64,000 nucleotides of DNA from Marinomonas sargassi (GCF_025716875.1 NZ_JAOVZB010000004.1:1-64000), one strand, 5' to 3'. Counted from the stretch's first letter, positions 31,875 to 38,977 are shown. Program-made: numbers and translations. Notes: generated from the sequence alone by a model not told the origin.

Positions 31875-31910
31875 AGATATTTATAACATTTGTATTAAAG
31901 GATAGAAGAG

Positions 31911-32123
31911 TTAATCATCATCCTGCATAGGCACAAGATGCTCACCCGCAGATAATTCCGCTAGTTTTTTTGCAATCTCCAACTCTTCTTCCTTAGCAAG
32001 CTTTGCCGCACCATCCAGATGAAAAGCATATACACTCTTCTCATGACAAAACTTGATCTTGCCAAGAATAACTCCTGAGTCACTAATACAATCTAAATCT
32101 TCTTGCGTTGGGAAAAACAACAC
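31911..32123 (-). CDS. Small protein of unknown function
   Basis: A 70-residue acidic protein, not recognised. It has a beta-rich start (LFFPTQEDLDCISDSGVILGKIKFCHEKSVYAFHLDG) and a charged helix (AAKLAKEEELEIAKKLAELSAG). The open frame extends to a GTG at 32156, but the promoter-like element at 32159-32187 would start transcription near 32152, downstream of that codon. The GTG at 32123 has GAGG nine bases before it, so I use it. Its own promoter and terminator support a real gene. Confidence 0.65.
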   Translation of the reverse strand: MLFFPTQEDLDCISDSGVILGKIKFCHEKSVYAFHLDGAAKLAKEEELEIAKKLAELSAGEHLVPMQDDD

Positions 32124-32158
32124 AGCACATAACCTCAATAAATAAAAAAGTGTCACGG

Positions 32159-32187
32159 ATAATAAACACAGCTTAATGGCTATTCAA
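32159..32187 (-). promoter_or_regulatory. Promoter, copy 1 of a duplicated element
   Basis: On the minus strand TTGAAT (32187-32182) and TATTAT (32164-32159) are 17 bp apart. The surrounding 36 bases (32159-32194) match 33390-33425 at 34 positions. It drives the small gene at 31911-32123. Confidence 0.55.
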
Positions 32188-32264
32188 GATAAAGCTTTCT
32201 AGAGGTCTACCCTATGTTACTCATATTCGATTTATCGGGAGCTTTATAAGTACACGAAAGTAAA

Positions 32265-33299
32265 TTAGCTAATAGGTCGAATGGCAGAGTCTTGATTTAT
32301 ATAAATGCAATTGCGCCCTGCTGATTTTGCCGTGTACATAGCCTGATCAGCCGCGGAGATTAGAGTGTCTGGCGAATTACAACCCTGCTCTGGAATAACG
32401 GAGGATAGCCCCGTACTTAATGTAACAACTTTTTCTGGTGCAGCACTGTGTTCTATCGCTAAACCTAATACAACTTGTTGAATAATCTTGGCTGTTTCTA
32501 TGAGCTTTTTCGTATCGGCATTAGGCAATACAACAACAAACTCTTCACCACCATATCGAGCCACTAAATTTCCAGCACGACTTACTGCATCATGGACAGC
32601 TTGCGCTATTTCCCTTAAACAATCATCGCCAGCTAAGTGACCATAAGTGTCATTATAATCTTTGAATAAATCGATATCGCAAAGAATCAACGCCAATGGG
32701 GATTGAGTATCCACTAATCGATTCCATTCTTCCGCTATAAAACGGTCGAAGGCTCTACGATTGGCTAAGCTCGTTAAACTATCAATATTACTTAAACGGT
32801 TTAACTCTTTATTCGCCGCTTCAAGACCCTTAGTTCGCTCTGCAACTAAGGCTTCAAGCTCCATCTGGTATTTTCTTAGCTCAGTGATATCTTCGTGCAT
32901 AATAACAAAGTGCGTCACTTCACCTTGCTCATCTTTAATGGGAAAGAAGCGACTTTTTAACCAACATCGACGCCCTTTATCCACCTTAAAGCCAACCGAT
33001 GAATCATACTCAGCAATGTGGGTATGAAAATTTTCCCCTCTACTAGTTCCCTTAAGTAGTGGGAGAGCGCCTATTTCCTTAACCTTCTCATCTTCAAAAA
33101 CATTGTATTTATTGACAACAGCCGCACCATCTAAATTAAACAAGGCTTCAAAGGCTTCGTTATAACTGCGTAAAATACCATCAGGTGTATAAAGTTGCAT
33201 ACTAACAGGCGAGTACTTCATTGTAGTTTGGAAGAAGTTTTCATCAGCACCAAGCTGAGGTGGCTTCATAACAGGAAAATACTCATCTGAAGTTGTCAT
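32265..33299 (-). CDS. PAS-GGDEF diguanylate cyclase
   Basis: A 344-residue soluble protein. Residues about 25-145 form a PAS domain (KYSPVSMQLYTPDGILRSYNEAFEALFNLDGAA) with a PAC-like end (FFPIKDEQGEVTHFVIMHEDITELRKYQ). A short coiled coil leads into a GGDEF domain (NIDSLTSLANRRAFDRFI) with active-site loop ARYGGEEFVVVLP (about residue 245). It should synthesise c-di-GMP in response to an unknown cytoplasmic signal. No transmembrane segment is present. The promoter at 33390-33418 lies upstream. Confidence 0.9.
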   Translation of the reverse strand: MTTSDEYFPVMKPPQLGADENFFQTTMKYSPVSMQLYTPDGILRSYNEAFEALFNLDGAAVVNKYNVFEDEKVKEIGALPLLKGTSRGENFHTHIAEYDSSVGFKVDKGRRCWLKSRFFPIKDEQGEVTHFVIMHEDITELRKYQMELEALVAERTKGLEAANKELNRLSNIDSLTSLANRRAFDRFIAEEWNRLVDTQSPLALILCDIDLFKDYNDTYGHLAGDDCLREIAQAVHDAVSRAGNLVARYGGEEFVVVLPNADTKKLIETAKIIQQVVLGLAIEHSAAPEKVVTLSTGLSSVIPEQGCNSPDTLISAADQAMYTAKSAGRNCIYINQDSAIRPIS

Positions 33300-33389
33300 C
33301 TAGAAAAACCTAATAGAAATTGATAATAAATACGGTAATTACATCAAATCCTTTTAGATATAACTTTAATTTATTCCTTATATAAAAGA

Positions 33390-33418
33390 ATAATAAACAC
33401 AGCTTATTGGCTATACAA
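33390..33418 (-). promoter_or_regulatory. Promoter, copy 2 of a duplicated element
   Basis: On the minus strand TTGTAT (33418-33413) and TATTAT (33395-33390) are 17 bp apart. It is the near-identical partner of the element at 32159-32187 and lies about 90 bases before the PAS-GGDEF start codon. Confidence 0.55.
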
Positions 33419-33472
33419 GATAAAGAAAGGAAGTTAAAGCTGGTCCTACGCTCTATTCCAAGCGATAAATAT

Positions 33473-34291
33473 TTAATTGGCCAAAAAGTCTAATATCTCA
33501 GCCACTAACTCTGTTGGCTTTTCTTCAATAATAAGATGACCAGCATTAGGGATTGTCACGACTTTAGAACCTTCAATTTTGCTACTCAGCACATGGGCTT
33601 GTTCTGAAGGAATCCATTGATCTTCCTCTCCCCATAATATTAAGACTGGAGTAGTAATAGTCGAGAGCTTGTCTTGGAATTCATCGGTAAACTTAGAGTC
33701 GGCTTGGGCGATTTGCCTATAAAACGCAGGCTTTCCTTGCTCAGTAATCCAAGGTTTCAATATGCCATCCATGGTCTCAGAGTCTAACACTTGATAGGCT
33801 GCTGTTTTTACATAAGCTTCGACAATCGCAGCATGAATATACTCAGGCACCCCAGCAAAAGCTTCTTCGTGTTTTTCAACATGCTTAAAGAATGGCGAAC
33901 CCCACGGTGACAAGGCTACAGGATCAATAACCACCATTTTGCGATAGCTACGCTGATCCAGAAGGTGATTCCTTAACACTGTCGTACCACCAAAATCGTG
34001 ACCGACAATATAAGGCGACTCAAGACTCCAATGCTCAATCAAAGCATCTAACAACCTATTTTGAATGCCTAAAGACACATCCCCCTCAGACTGATCCGAC
34101 TCCCCATAACCAAGAAGATCAAAGTAATACACCTTATAGTGCTGAGATAAGCCCTTAATTAAATGCCTAAGATTGAACGAAGACCAAGGCGTACCGTGAA
34201 CAAGAACCAACGGCTCCCCCTCCCCAGCAACACCATACTTAACAGCACGCCCCTCAAACTCAAACGTATGCGCAAGACTCCAAATACCCAA
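33473..34291 (-). CDS. Alpha/beta hydrolase, dehalogenase/epoxide-hydrolase-like
   Basis: A 272-residue alpha/beta hydrolase. The oxyanion motif is LVHGTPWSS (about residues 30-38). The nucleophile elbow is VGHDFGGT (about 95-102), with Asp rather than Ser as nucleophile, as in haloalkane dehalogenases and epoxide hydrolases. The acid lies in ILWGEEDQWIP and the general base in PNAGHLIIEEKP. The start is TTG at 34291, with AGGAG six bases upstream. The substrate is unknown. It is the gene next to the repeat-rich accessory segment and runs in the same direction as the cassettes. Confidence 0.85.
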   Translation of the reverse strand: MGIWSLAHTFEFEGRAVKYGVAGEGEPLVLVHGTPWSSFNLRHLIKGLSQHYKVYYFDLLGYGESDQSEGDVSLGIQNRLLDALIEHWSLESPYIVGHDFGGTTVLRNHLLDQRSYRKMVVIDPVALSPWGSPFFKHVEKHEEAFAGVPEYIHAAIVEAYVKTAAYQVLDSETMDGILKPWITEQGKPAFYRQIAQADSKFTDEFQDKLSTITTPVLILWGEEDQWIPSEQAHVLSSKIEGSKVVTIPNAGHLIIEEKPTELVAEILDFLAN

Positions 34292-34352
34292 CGAACACTC
34301 CTAGAACACAACCCCGATCAACAGGAAAAAGATTGGCTTACCTACTAAGACA

Positions 34353-34462
34353 GGAGCATCAAAACACTCCAAATATGAAAAAACTAAAGACAGAATAAAG
34401 GCTGCTCAAGCAAAAACTTTCTACCCTACAGCCCTATTTTTACTCCGACCCTATTTATTGTG
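34353..34462 (-). repeat. Direct repeat, left copy (~110 bp)
   Basis: This 110-base element matches 34843-34952 without gaps at about 93 positions by eye, exactly 490 bases apart. The best-conserved parts are CAAAAACTTTCTA, TACTCCGACCCTATTTATT and the small palindrome around GGAGCAT and ACTCC. The left copy covers the last codons of the membrane gene at 34455-34808. It resembles no insertion sequence I know; the GGGTCGGAGT phrase is reminiscent of sequences near REP-associated transposases, which is a weak memory-based hint. Confidence 0.8.
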
Positions 34463-34808
34463 AGCTCCGCTTCCGTAACTTTGTAATTGAAACCAAGAGC
34501 ATTACAGGAAAGAACCAAAGAGCCAATACGACAAATATAAGCATCGGATCGAATAAAACAAAAAGCGGCATATAAAAATGATAAAGAGGAAGATTAAGAG
34601 CAATAGCAAGTATTTCTGAACCCAGAAAACCTGAACATTTGAAACCAACTAACATTGCATCATAAACATAGCAACCAACAAATCCTAGTGGCTTATAGCC
34701 ATGCTCTACAATATTGATGATTATTATATTTGCAATAAACAATATAATAATCAGCAAGACATAGATTATTGAAAAATTTCTAAGTAACTTCCAATGTTTC
34801 AAATTCAT
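34455..34808 (-). CDS. Small membrane protein between direct repeats, possible decayed cassette
   Basis: A 117-residue protein, not recognised. It has about three hydrophobic segments: YVLLIIILFIANIIIINIV (about 16-34), a weak one near 55-75, and LFVLFDPMLIFVVLALWFF (about 82-100), then a basic tail (KLRKRSSQ). Just upstream on the minus strand is GTTAGGT (34820-34814), which fits the attC R' consensus GTTRRRY, so the gene may be the fourth cassette of the neighbouring array. The matching ACCTAAC expected behind it is missing, and the left direct repeat occupies that place. Confidence 0.6.
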   Translation of the reverse strand: MNLKHWKLLRNFSIIYVLLIIILFIANIIIINIVEHGYKPLGFVGCYVYDAMLVGFKCSGFLGSEILAIALNLPLYHFYMPLFVLFDPMLIFVVLALWFFPVMLLVSITKLRKRSSQ

Positions 34809-34842
34809 TCAATACCTAACTATATAAGCACTACCCTAAAAA

Positions 34843-34952
34843 GGAGCATTAAAACACTCCAGACATGAAAGAACTAAAAATAAATTAAGGCCGTTTCAAG
34901 CAAAAACTTTCTAGCCTACAACCCTATTCTTACTCCGACCCTATTTATTATG
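34843..34952 (-). repeat. Direct repeat, right copy (~110 bp)
   Basis: The partner of the repeat at 34353-34462, about 85% identical. Its outer end lies only five bases from where the incomplete attC at 34958-35005 stops resembling an attC, so it seems to have replaced or interrupted that site. Confidence 0.8.
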
Positions 34953-34957
34953 TTTTT

Positions 34958-35005
34958 GTCCCAGCAGCCCACGTAGCGGGATGCGACTTAAGCGTTTTGT
35001 TAGGC
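34958..35005 (-). other. Incomplete attC site after cassette A
   Basis: On the minus strand this begins with R'' GCCTAAC (35005-34999), the exact complement of the GTTAGGC that opens cassette A, as expected for a cassette's own site. AAAACGCTTAAGTCGC and a short hairpin follow. No R' (GTTRRRY) is found before the sequence runs into the direct repeat at 34952, so the site appears truncated or interrupted. Confidence 0.65.
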
Positions 35006-35037
35006 TCGTTGCTGAAATTGAGTGGCTTAGCCTTCGT

Positions 35038-35370
35038 TCAACCATAGTATGAAATACCTAAACAGAATAGACCGGATAACGGCCAAAATATAATAATTCC
35101 TACTGTTGCCAAGTATCTTAAGACACCTGAACGGTTAACTACGATAAACCATAGTGAGGCTGCTGCAAATACTGTGACTGTTGCGACTGCCGCATAGATT
35201 GGTACCCAGCCCATCTTAAAAAGGAGACATATCAGAGGCATTGGTCCTGTAACTGCTATGAATTCTGATACAGGCTTCACATCTTCAAGGGTCGACAAAT
35301 ACAAAAAAGCCCCACAAAGGCATACGAGTAAAAAAACGGAGTATGATAAGAGTGTAAATTTTATATTCAT
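35038..35370 (-). CDS. Cassette A: small membrane protein of unknown function
   Basis: A 110-residue protein with about three hydrophobic helices: LLSYSVFLLVCLCGAFLYL (about 7-25), VPIYAAVATVTVFAAASLWF (about 56-75) and YLATVGIIIFWPLSGLFCLG (about 86-105). It is not recognised. The start codon lies 16 bases inside the cassette boundary (TTAGGC at 35386). GGGAC just before the ATG is at best a weak ribosome site. Its attC is incomplete. Small membrane proteins of unknown role are common in integron cassettes. Confidence 0.7.
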   Translation of the reverse strand: MNIKFTLLSYSVFLLVCLCGAFLYLSTLEDVKPVSEFIAVTGPMPLICLLFKMGWVPIYAAVATVTVFAAASLWFIVVNRSGVLRYLATVGIIIFWPLSGLFCLGISYYG

Positions 35371-35380
35371 GGTCCCGAGA

Positions 35381-35438
35381 GCCTAACGCCTAAATTTCGG
35401 GCCAGCGGTAGCTGGTCCCGAACATCGTCTTGTTAAGC
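35381..35438 (-). other. attC site after cassette B
   Basis: A 58-base attC on the minus strand: R'' GCTTAAC (35438-35432), then a GTTCGGGACCAGC arm, a short loop, a GCTGGCCCGAA arm, and R' GTTAGGC (35387-35381). GTTCGGG(AC)CAGC and GCTGGCCCGAA form the expected imperfect stem. The stop codon of cassette B lies inside R''. Confidence 0.88.
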
Positions 35439-35780
35439 TTTTTCTTTGAGCTTTTTAAGTACACTTTCAAACTCTTCTTTTGATGCCAACTCAAGCTTCG
35501 ACTCATCAAATACATGTGGAAAGTCTGTCCACATACCTAGATTTCTATTATCGGGCGCAACAAAAATAGGGGCACCATCGCTATTAATTCCAATTTCCCT
35601 TTGGGGGAGCCCATTATCATCTATTTCCAGAAACCACCTAGCGACTTCCAGATACAATTTTTCATGATCAGGGTTTGCTCTCGGGATAAAAAATAGCAAA
35701 AGCCGCAGCAATCTCATACCCCAGCTATTAAACGCTTCCCGATCCCAATTTGTACTTTCGTATGTATATCCGTATTTCAT
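35433..35780 (-). CDS. Cassette B: soluble protein of unknown function
   Basis: A 115-residue protein without membrane segments or signal peptide. Visible features are an N-terminal YGYTYESTNWDREAFNSWGMRLLRLLLFF, a central ARWFLEIDDNGLPQREIGIN followed by GAPIFVAPDNRNLGMWTDFP, and a charged C-terminal helix (ASKEEFESVLKKLKEKA). I do not know the family. The cassette boundary is 11 bases before the ATG, leaving no room for a normal ribosome site, and none is seen. Expression may depend on read-through translation or be weak. Confidence 0.75.
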   Translation of the reverse strand: MKYGYTYESTNWDREAFNSWGMRLLRLLLFFIPRANPDHEKLYLEVARWFLEIDDNGLPQREIGINSDGAPIFVAPDNRNLGMWTDFPHVFDESKLELASKEEFESVLKKLKEKA

Positions 35781-35785
35781 AAGAT

Positions 35786-35884
35786 GCTTAACGCCACATT
35801 AAGCGGCTAGTAATAGTTGGTTAAATTTGGTGAGGCACGAACCACAACCAACTGTTAATAGTCCGTTTGAATGCCTTGTTAGCA
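35786..35884 (-). other. attC site after cassette C
   Basis: A 99-base attC on the minus strand: R'' TGCTAAC (35884-35878), L'' region CAAACGGAC, a central stem made by AACAGTTGGTT and AACCAACTATT (one G-U/mismatch), L' region GCCGCTTAATGTGGC, and R' GTTAAGC (35792-35786). Both the overall order and the CAAACGGAC / CCAACTATTACTAGCCGC wording resemble attC sites in environmental integrons. Confidence 0.9.
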
Positions 35885-35891
35885 TTGCAGT

Positions 35892-36239
35892 TTACACCGA
35901 ACTTACAAGCGGTAACCCTAACTTTTTAATAAGAGACGAAAACTGACTTTTTGTATAAGGACCATAAACAAACTCGTCGTGTTCGGCAAATTTGTGGTCT
36001 TTGGTTTTATCAATATAGTAAAAAGCGCAAGTTTCATGCGGGCAAGCATAAACCGAGATATATTTTTCGTTAGTTTCTATATTTACTGGTTCATCAATAC
36101 GCCCAATATATGCACCTTCACCAAGGCTATGCACCAACGTTTTAGTGCCGTCAATGTAATACACTTCATAAGGTTGATCTTCCCACGCAGGAGAACAGCC
36201 TATTAAAAATAATGACGCAAAAACTAGAAATATTCTCAC
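35892..36239 (-). CDS. Cassette C: small lipoprotein of unknown function
   Basis: A 115-residue predicted lipoprotein. MRIFLVFASLFLIGC is a lipoprotein signal peptide with lipobox LIGC (Cys15). The mature part is beta-rich (YEVYYIDGTKTLVHSLGEGAYIG, YISVYACPHETCAFYYID) with a CPHETC cysteine pair. The start is GTG at 36239, with AGGGA five bases before it inside the cassette. I do not recognise the family. Lipoproteins with this layout are frequent in cassette arrays, but nothing shows its role. Confidence 0.75.
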   Translation of the reverse strand: MRIFLVFASLFLIGCSPAWEDQPYEVYYIDGTKTLVHSLGEGAYIGRIDEPVNIETNEKYISVYACPHETCAFYYIDKTKDHKFAEHDEFVYGPYTKSQFSSLIKKLGLPLVSSV

Positions 36240-36261
36240 AAACTTCCCTGCATGCTAACAT

Positions 36262-36354
36262 GTTAATAATGCGCATGCGCGTTTACACAATTCCAAAACC
36301 AGCCAAATAACCCAGTAAGTAGTTAACTTAATAATACTTTTCCGCATTATTAAC
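36262..36354. repeat. 12-bp inverted repeat at the outer end of the cassette array
   Basis: GTTAATAATGCG at 36262-36273 and its exact complement CGCATTATTAAC at 36343-36354 enclose 69 bases. The left arm starts three bases from the boundary of cassette C. A second small palindrome, GCGCATGCGC, overlaps the left arm. It could be a decayed recombination site, or a hairpin unrelated to the integron. Confidence 0.55.
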
Positions 36355-36877
36355 AACTCTAAAAAATGGAAAAACGAGCGTGCGCGTTATTCTTTCTATC
36401 CACAGCGCGTTATTTCTACTATGAATTCCTTTATTCATTGATACTAAAGTACTTTCAAAAACACCACCAGTACAAAGCGTGCCACAACGAGTTATTTAAA
36501 ATGACAAAACGAGCCAAGAAACGGAGACATCAAAAATAAACTGTATAAAAAGCCATAAAAATAACTATTATCCACAACCATCACTCAAAGCTTAGCCTTA
36601 CTACAAAAACCATTCGATGCAATCCCGATTGCACGACCGCTCGATAGTCGGGTTACCGTGTTTTAAATAGTAAGAGTTCCCCTGAGGTATTCTAAATACC
36701 TTACGTAAAACATCGCGTAGGAAAAAAAGGGTTATAAATCAGAAATTAGGCGTTCAAGGTCTTAAAGCGAATTTTTGGTTACTTTTTGGGCGCTAGCAAA
36801 AAGTTACCCGCCCAGCAGGGCGGAAAAATGTTTTCAATAAAGCGCATTTGAAAAGTACTTACAGAATATAAAAAAAC
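36355..36877. other. Gene-free stretch between the cassette array and htpG
   Basis: No convincing gene is present. It contains a perfect DnaA-box 9-mer, TTATCCACA (36568-36576), and a one-mismatch version, CTATCCACA (36396-36404). The phrase GCGCGTTATT occurs at about 36383 and again at about 36405. A GCAATCCCGATTGC palindrome lies near 36620 and GGTATT/AATACC near 36682. Near the htpG side are the hairpins described at 36777-36823. These bases look like a patchwork of remnants. Confidence 0.55.
36777..36823. repeat. Paired hairpins, probable dispersed genomic repeat
   Basis: GGTTACTTTTTG (36777-36788) and CAAAAAGTTACC (36797-36808) pair with one mismatch. Next to them CCGCCC (36808-36813) and GGGCGG (36818-36823) form a second stem. 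From memory, very similar 'TTTTTGGTTACTTTTTG...CAAAAAGT(A/T)AC...GGCGG' units recur between genes in many marine gammaproteobacteria. Only one copy is in this window. Confidence 0.5.
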
Positions 36878-36913
36878 AAAAAAGCCCCATACTCAAAAAG
36901 CATGGGGCTTTAA
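36878..36913 (-). terminator. Rho-independent terminator of htpG
   Basis: AAAGCCCCAT pairs with ATGGGGCTTT around a short loop, with a T-run on the minus strand. It lies about 30 bases past the htpG stop. Confidence 0.9.
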
Positions 36914-36941
36914 TAAACTCAGTCTAAAAAAGACTAAATAA

Positions 36942-38870
36942 CTACTTACTCAACTGAACAATCAACTTATTCATGCGGCTTACAAAAGTCGCAGGATCTT
37001 CCAACTGACCACCTTCAGAAAGTGTCGCTTGTTCGAACAACAACCAAGCCATGTCTGCAAAGCGTTCTTCATCAGATTCTTCGTTCATCTTAGCAACGAT
37101 TGGGTGATCTGGGTTCACTTCCAATGTTGGCTTAGAGTCAGGAAGCTGCTGACCCGCTTGCTCTAGCAAACGGCGCATTTGCAAGCCCATGTCGTACTCG
37201 CCAACCACCAAACACGCTGGTGAGTTAGTCAAACGGTCTGTGCTGTTTACGCCTGTTACTTTCTCAGTAAGTACGTCTTTCATGCGATCAAGAAGTGGCT
37301 TGATTTGCTCTGCCTTTTCTTCTTTCTCTTTTTTCTCTTCTTCGTTGTCCGTTTCCGCTAGGTCTAGCTTACCTTTAGTCACGTCTTGGAAAGATTTGCC
37401 ATCAAACTCTTGTAGAGAAGACATCATCCACTCATCGATACGATCACTTAGTAGCAATACTTCGAAACCTTTCTTACGAAGGATTTCTAAGTGTGGACTG
37501 TTCTTCGCAGTGTTGTGGCTTTCCGCATAGATGTAGTAGATCTTATCTTGACCTTCAGCCATGCGTTCGATGTATTCCGCCAAAGAAACCGTTTGCTCTG
37601 CAGCGTCTGTCTTAGTGGTACTAAAACGTAGCAAGCCAGCAATTTTCTCTTTGTTTCCCATGTCATCGGCTGGGCCTTCTTTGATGACATTACCAAACTC
37701 GTCCCAGAATTTTTGGTACTCTTCTGGGTCGTTTTTCGCCATCTTAGTCAGCATGTCTAGCACACGTTTCGTCAAAGCAGCACGCATTGAGTCAACCGCG
37801 TGGTCATTTTGTAGAATCTCACGGGATACGTTCAAAGACAGGTCATTTGAGTCAACCACACCTTTTACAAAACGCATGTAAGGCGGAAGGAAGGCCTCTG
37901 CTTCGTCCATGATGAAAACACGTTGCACATACAACTTAAGACCGCGCTGCATATCGCGGTTCCAAAGGTCATGGGGTGCTTTAGATGGGATGTAAAGCAA
38001 GCTGCTGTATTCCAGTTTACCTTCAACCTTGTTGTGAGACCATTTAAGTGGCTCTTGGTAATCGTGGGAAATGTGCTTGTAGAACTCTTGGTACTCTTCT
38101 TTTGTCACTTCGTTACGAGGACGAGTCCATAGGGCTTTCGCAGAGTTCACCGCTTCGTATTCAGCCGGTTTGCTCTCATCAACAGGCTTTGGATTGCCTT
38201 CTTCGTCCATTTCTGGGTAAACCACTTTTTCCATTTCCACTGGAATAGAGATATGGTCAGAGTATTTGGTTACCAAAGAACGTAGGCGGAAGTTGTCTGC
38301 AAATTCATTTTCATCCGACTTAAGGTGAAGCGTGATGCGTGTACCGCGAGTCGCTTTGTCGATGTTCTCGATAGTGAACTCACCAGAACCGTCAGATACC
38401 CAACGTACTGCGTCTGTTTCTTCTGCGCCTGCACGGCGAGTTTCAACTGTTACTTTGTTGGCAACGATGAAAGCTGAGTAGAAACCTACACCAAACTGAC
38501 CAATCAATTGGCTGTCTTTTTTCTGGTCGCCGCTTAATTGCTCTAGGAAAGAAGAAGTACCAGATTTTGCAATCGTACCTAGGTTAGTAATGGCCTCTTC
38601 GCGGGACATACCAACGCCGTTGTCGTCGATGATCACTGTGTTGGCATCTTTATCAAATTCAATGCGCACACGTAGGTTAGGATCGTCAGAAAGAAGGTCT
38701 GCATTAGCGACAGACTCAAAGCGAAGCTTGTCTACCGCGTCGGATGCGTTAGAAATAAGCTCTCTTAGAAAGATTTCTTTGTTTGAGTACAAAGAGTGGA
38801 TCATCAAATGTAGAAGTTGTTTTACTTCTGTTTGAAACCCTAACGTTTCTTTTTGAGTATCAGTTGCCAT
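36942..38870 (-). CDS. htpG: Hsp90 family chaperone HtpG
   Basis: A 642-residue bacterial Hsp90. The GHKL ATPase domain shows [23 protein letters not shown] (about residues 28-50), [13 protein letters not shown] (about 80-92) and [14 protein letters not shown] (about 124-137). The middle domain ([28 protein letters not shown]) and the C-terminal dimerisation domain ([17 protein letters not shown]) are complete. Length is typical. It folds stress-damaged proteins in the cytoplasm. A heat-shock-type promoter lies about 75 bases upstream, and GGAG precedes the ATG. Confidence 0.97.
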   Translation of the reverse strand: MATDTQKETLGFQTEVKQLLHLMIHSLYSNKEIFLRELISNASDAVDKLRFESVANADLLSDDPNLRVRIEFDKDANTVIIDDNGVGMSREEAITNLGTIAKSGTSSFLEQLSGDQKKDSQLIGQFGVGFYSAFIVANKVTVETRRAGAEETDAVRWVSDGSGEFTIENIDKATRGTRITLHLKSDENEFADNFRLRSLVTKYSDHISIPVEMEKVVYPEMDEEGNPKPVDESKPAEYEAVNSAKALWTRPRNEVTKEEYQEFYKHISHDYQEPLKWSHNKVEGKLEYSSLLYIPSKAPHDLWNRDMQRGLKLYVQRVFIMDEAEAFLPPYMRFVKGVVDSNDLSLNVSREILQNDHAVDSMRAALTKRVLDMLTKMAKNDPEEYQKFWDEFGNVIKEGPADDMGNKEKIAGLLRFSTTKTDAAEQTVSLAEYIERMAEGQDKIYYIYAESHNTAKNSPHLEILRKKGFEVLLLSDRIDEWMMSSLQEFDGKSFQDVTKGKLDLAETDNEEEKKEKEEKAEQIKPLLDRMKDVLTEKVTGVNSTDRLTNSPACLVVGEYDMGLQMRRLLEQAGQQLPDSKPTLEVNPDHPIVAKMNEESDEERFADMAWLLFEQATLSEGGQLEDPATFVSRMNKLIVQLSK

Positions 38871-38942
38871 GTAATATGTTGCTCCTATTTAAATGAACCT
38901 TTGCGCAAGGGGCAAAGGTGTATTTCTTTGACTAGTGCTGCA

Positions 38943-38971
38943 TAGATAAAGCCTCTTGATGGGATTTCAAG
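38943..38971 (-). promoter_or_regulatory. Candidate sigma-32 heat-shock promoter of htpG
   Basis: On the minus strand CTTGAAA (38971-38965) matches the sigma-32 -35 box. Thirteen bases later CTTTATCTA (38951-38943) partly matches the -10 consensus CCCCATNTA. Both boxes overlap an 11-bp hairpin. Confidence 0.5.
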
Positions 38972-38977
38972 AGGCTT
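38949..38977 (-). terminator. Hairpin after the O-methyltransferase gene
   Basis: AAGCCTCTTGA at 38949-38959 pairs perfectly with 38967-38977 around a seven-base loop. On the minus strand the following T-tract is weak (TTTATCTATG), so termination may be partial. It shares bases with the proposed htpG promoter. Confidence 0.5.

Larger units (their letters stand above)
34999..36258 (-). mobile_element. Integron cassette array without integrase (CALIN), three cassettes
   Basis: Three minus-strand units each consist of one small gene plus an attC. Read 5' to 3' they are C (36258-35792), B (35791-35387) and A (35386 to about 34999). In each unit the first bases complement its own R'': TTAGCAT with ATGCTAAC, TTAAGC with GCTTAAC, and TTAGGC with GCCTAAC. 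That relation is expected only if each unit once existed as a circle. No tyrosine integrase gene lies in the window; htpG occupies the side where intI would be. Confidence 0.85.

Noticed and set aside
34163..34348. 61-codon plus-strand frame over the hydrolase start
   Set aside because: It is antisense to the hydrolase N-terminus and has no family resemblance.
30505..36576. DnaA-box matches considered as a replication origin
   Set aside because: Only isolated boxes are present, with no cluster, no AT-rich unwinding region and no dnaA, dnaN, gidA or repA neighbour.
36262..36941. Considered whether an integrase gene or remnant lies beside the cassettes
   Set aside because: No frame in this stretch encodes tyrosine-recombinase motifs, and htpG follows directly.
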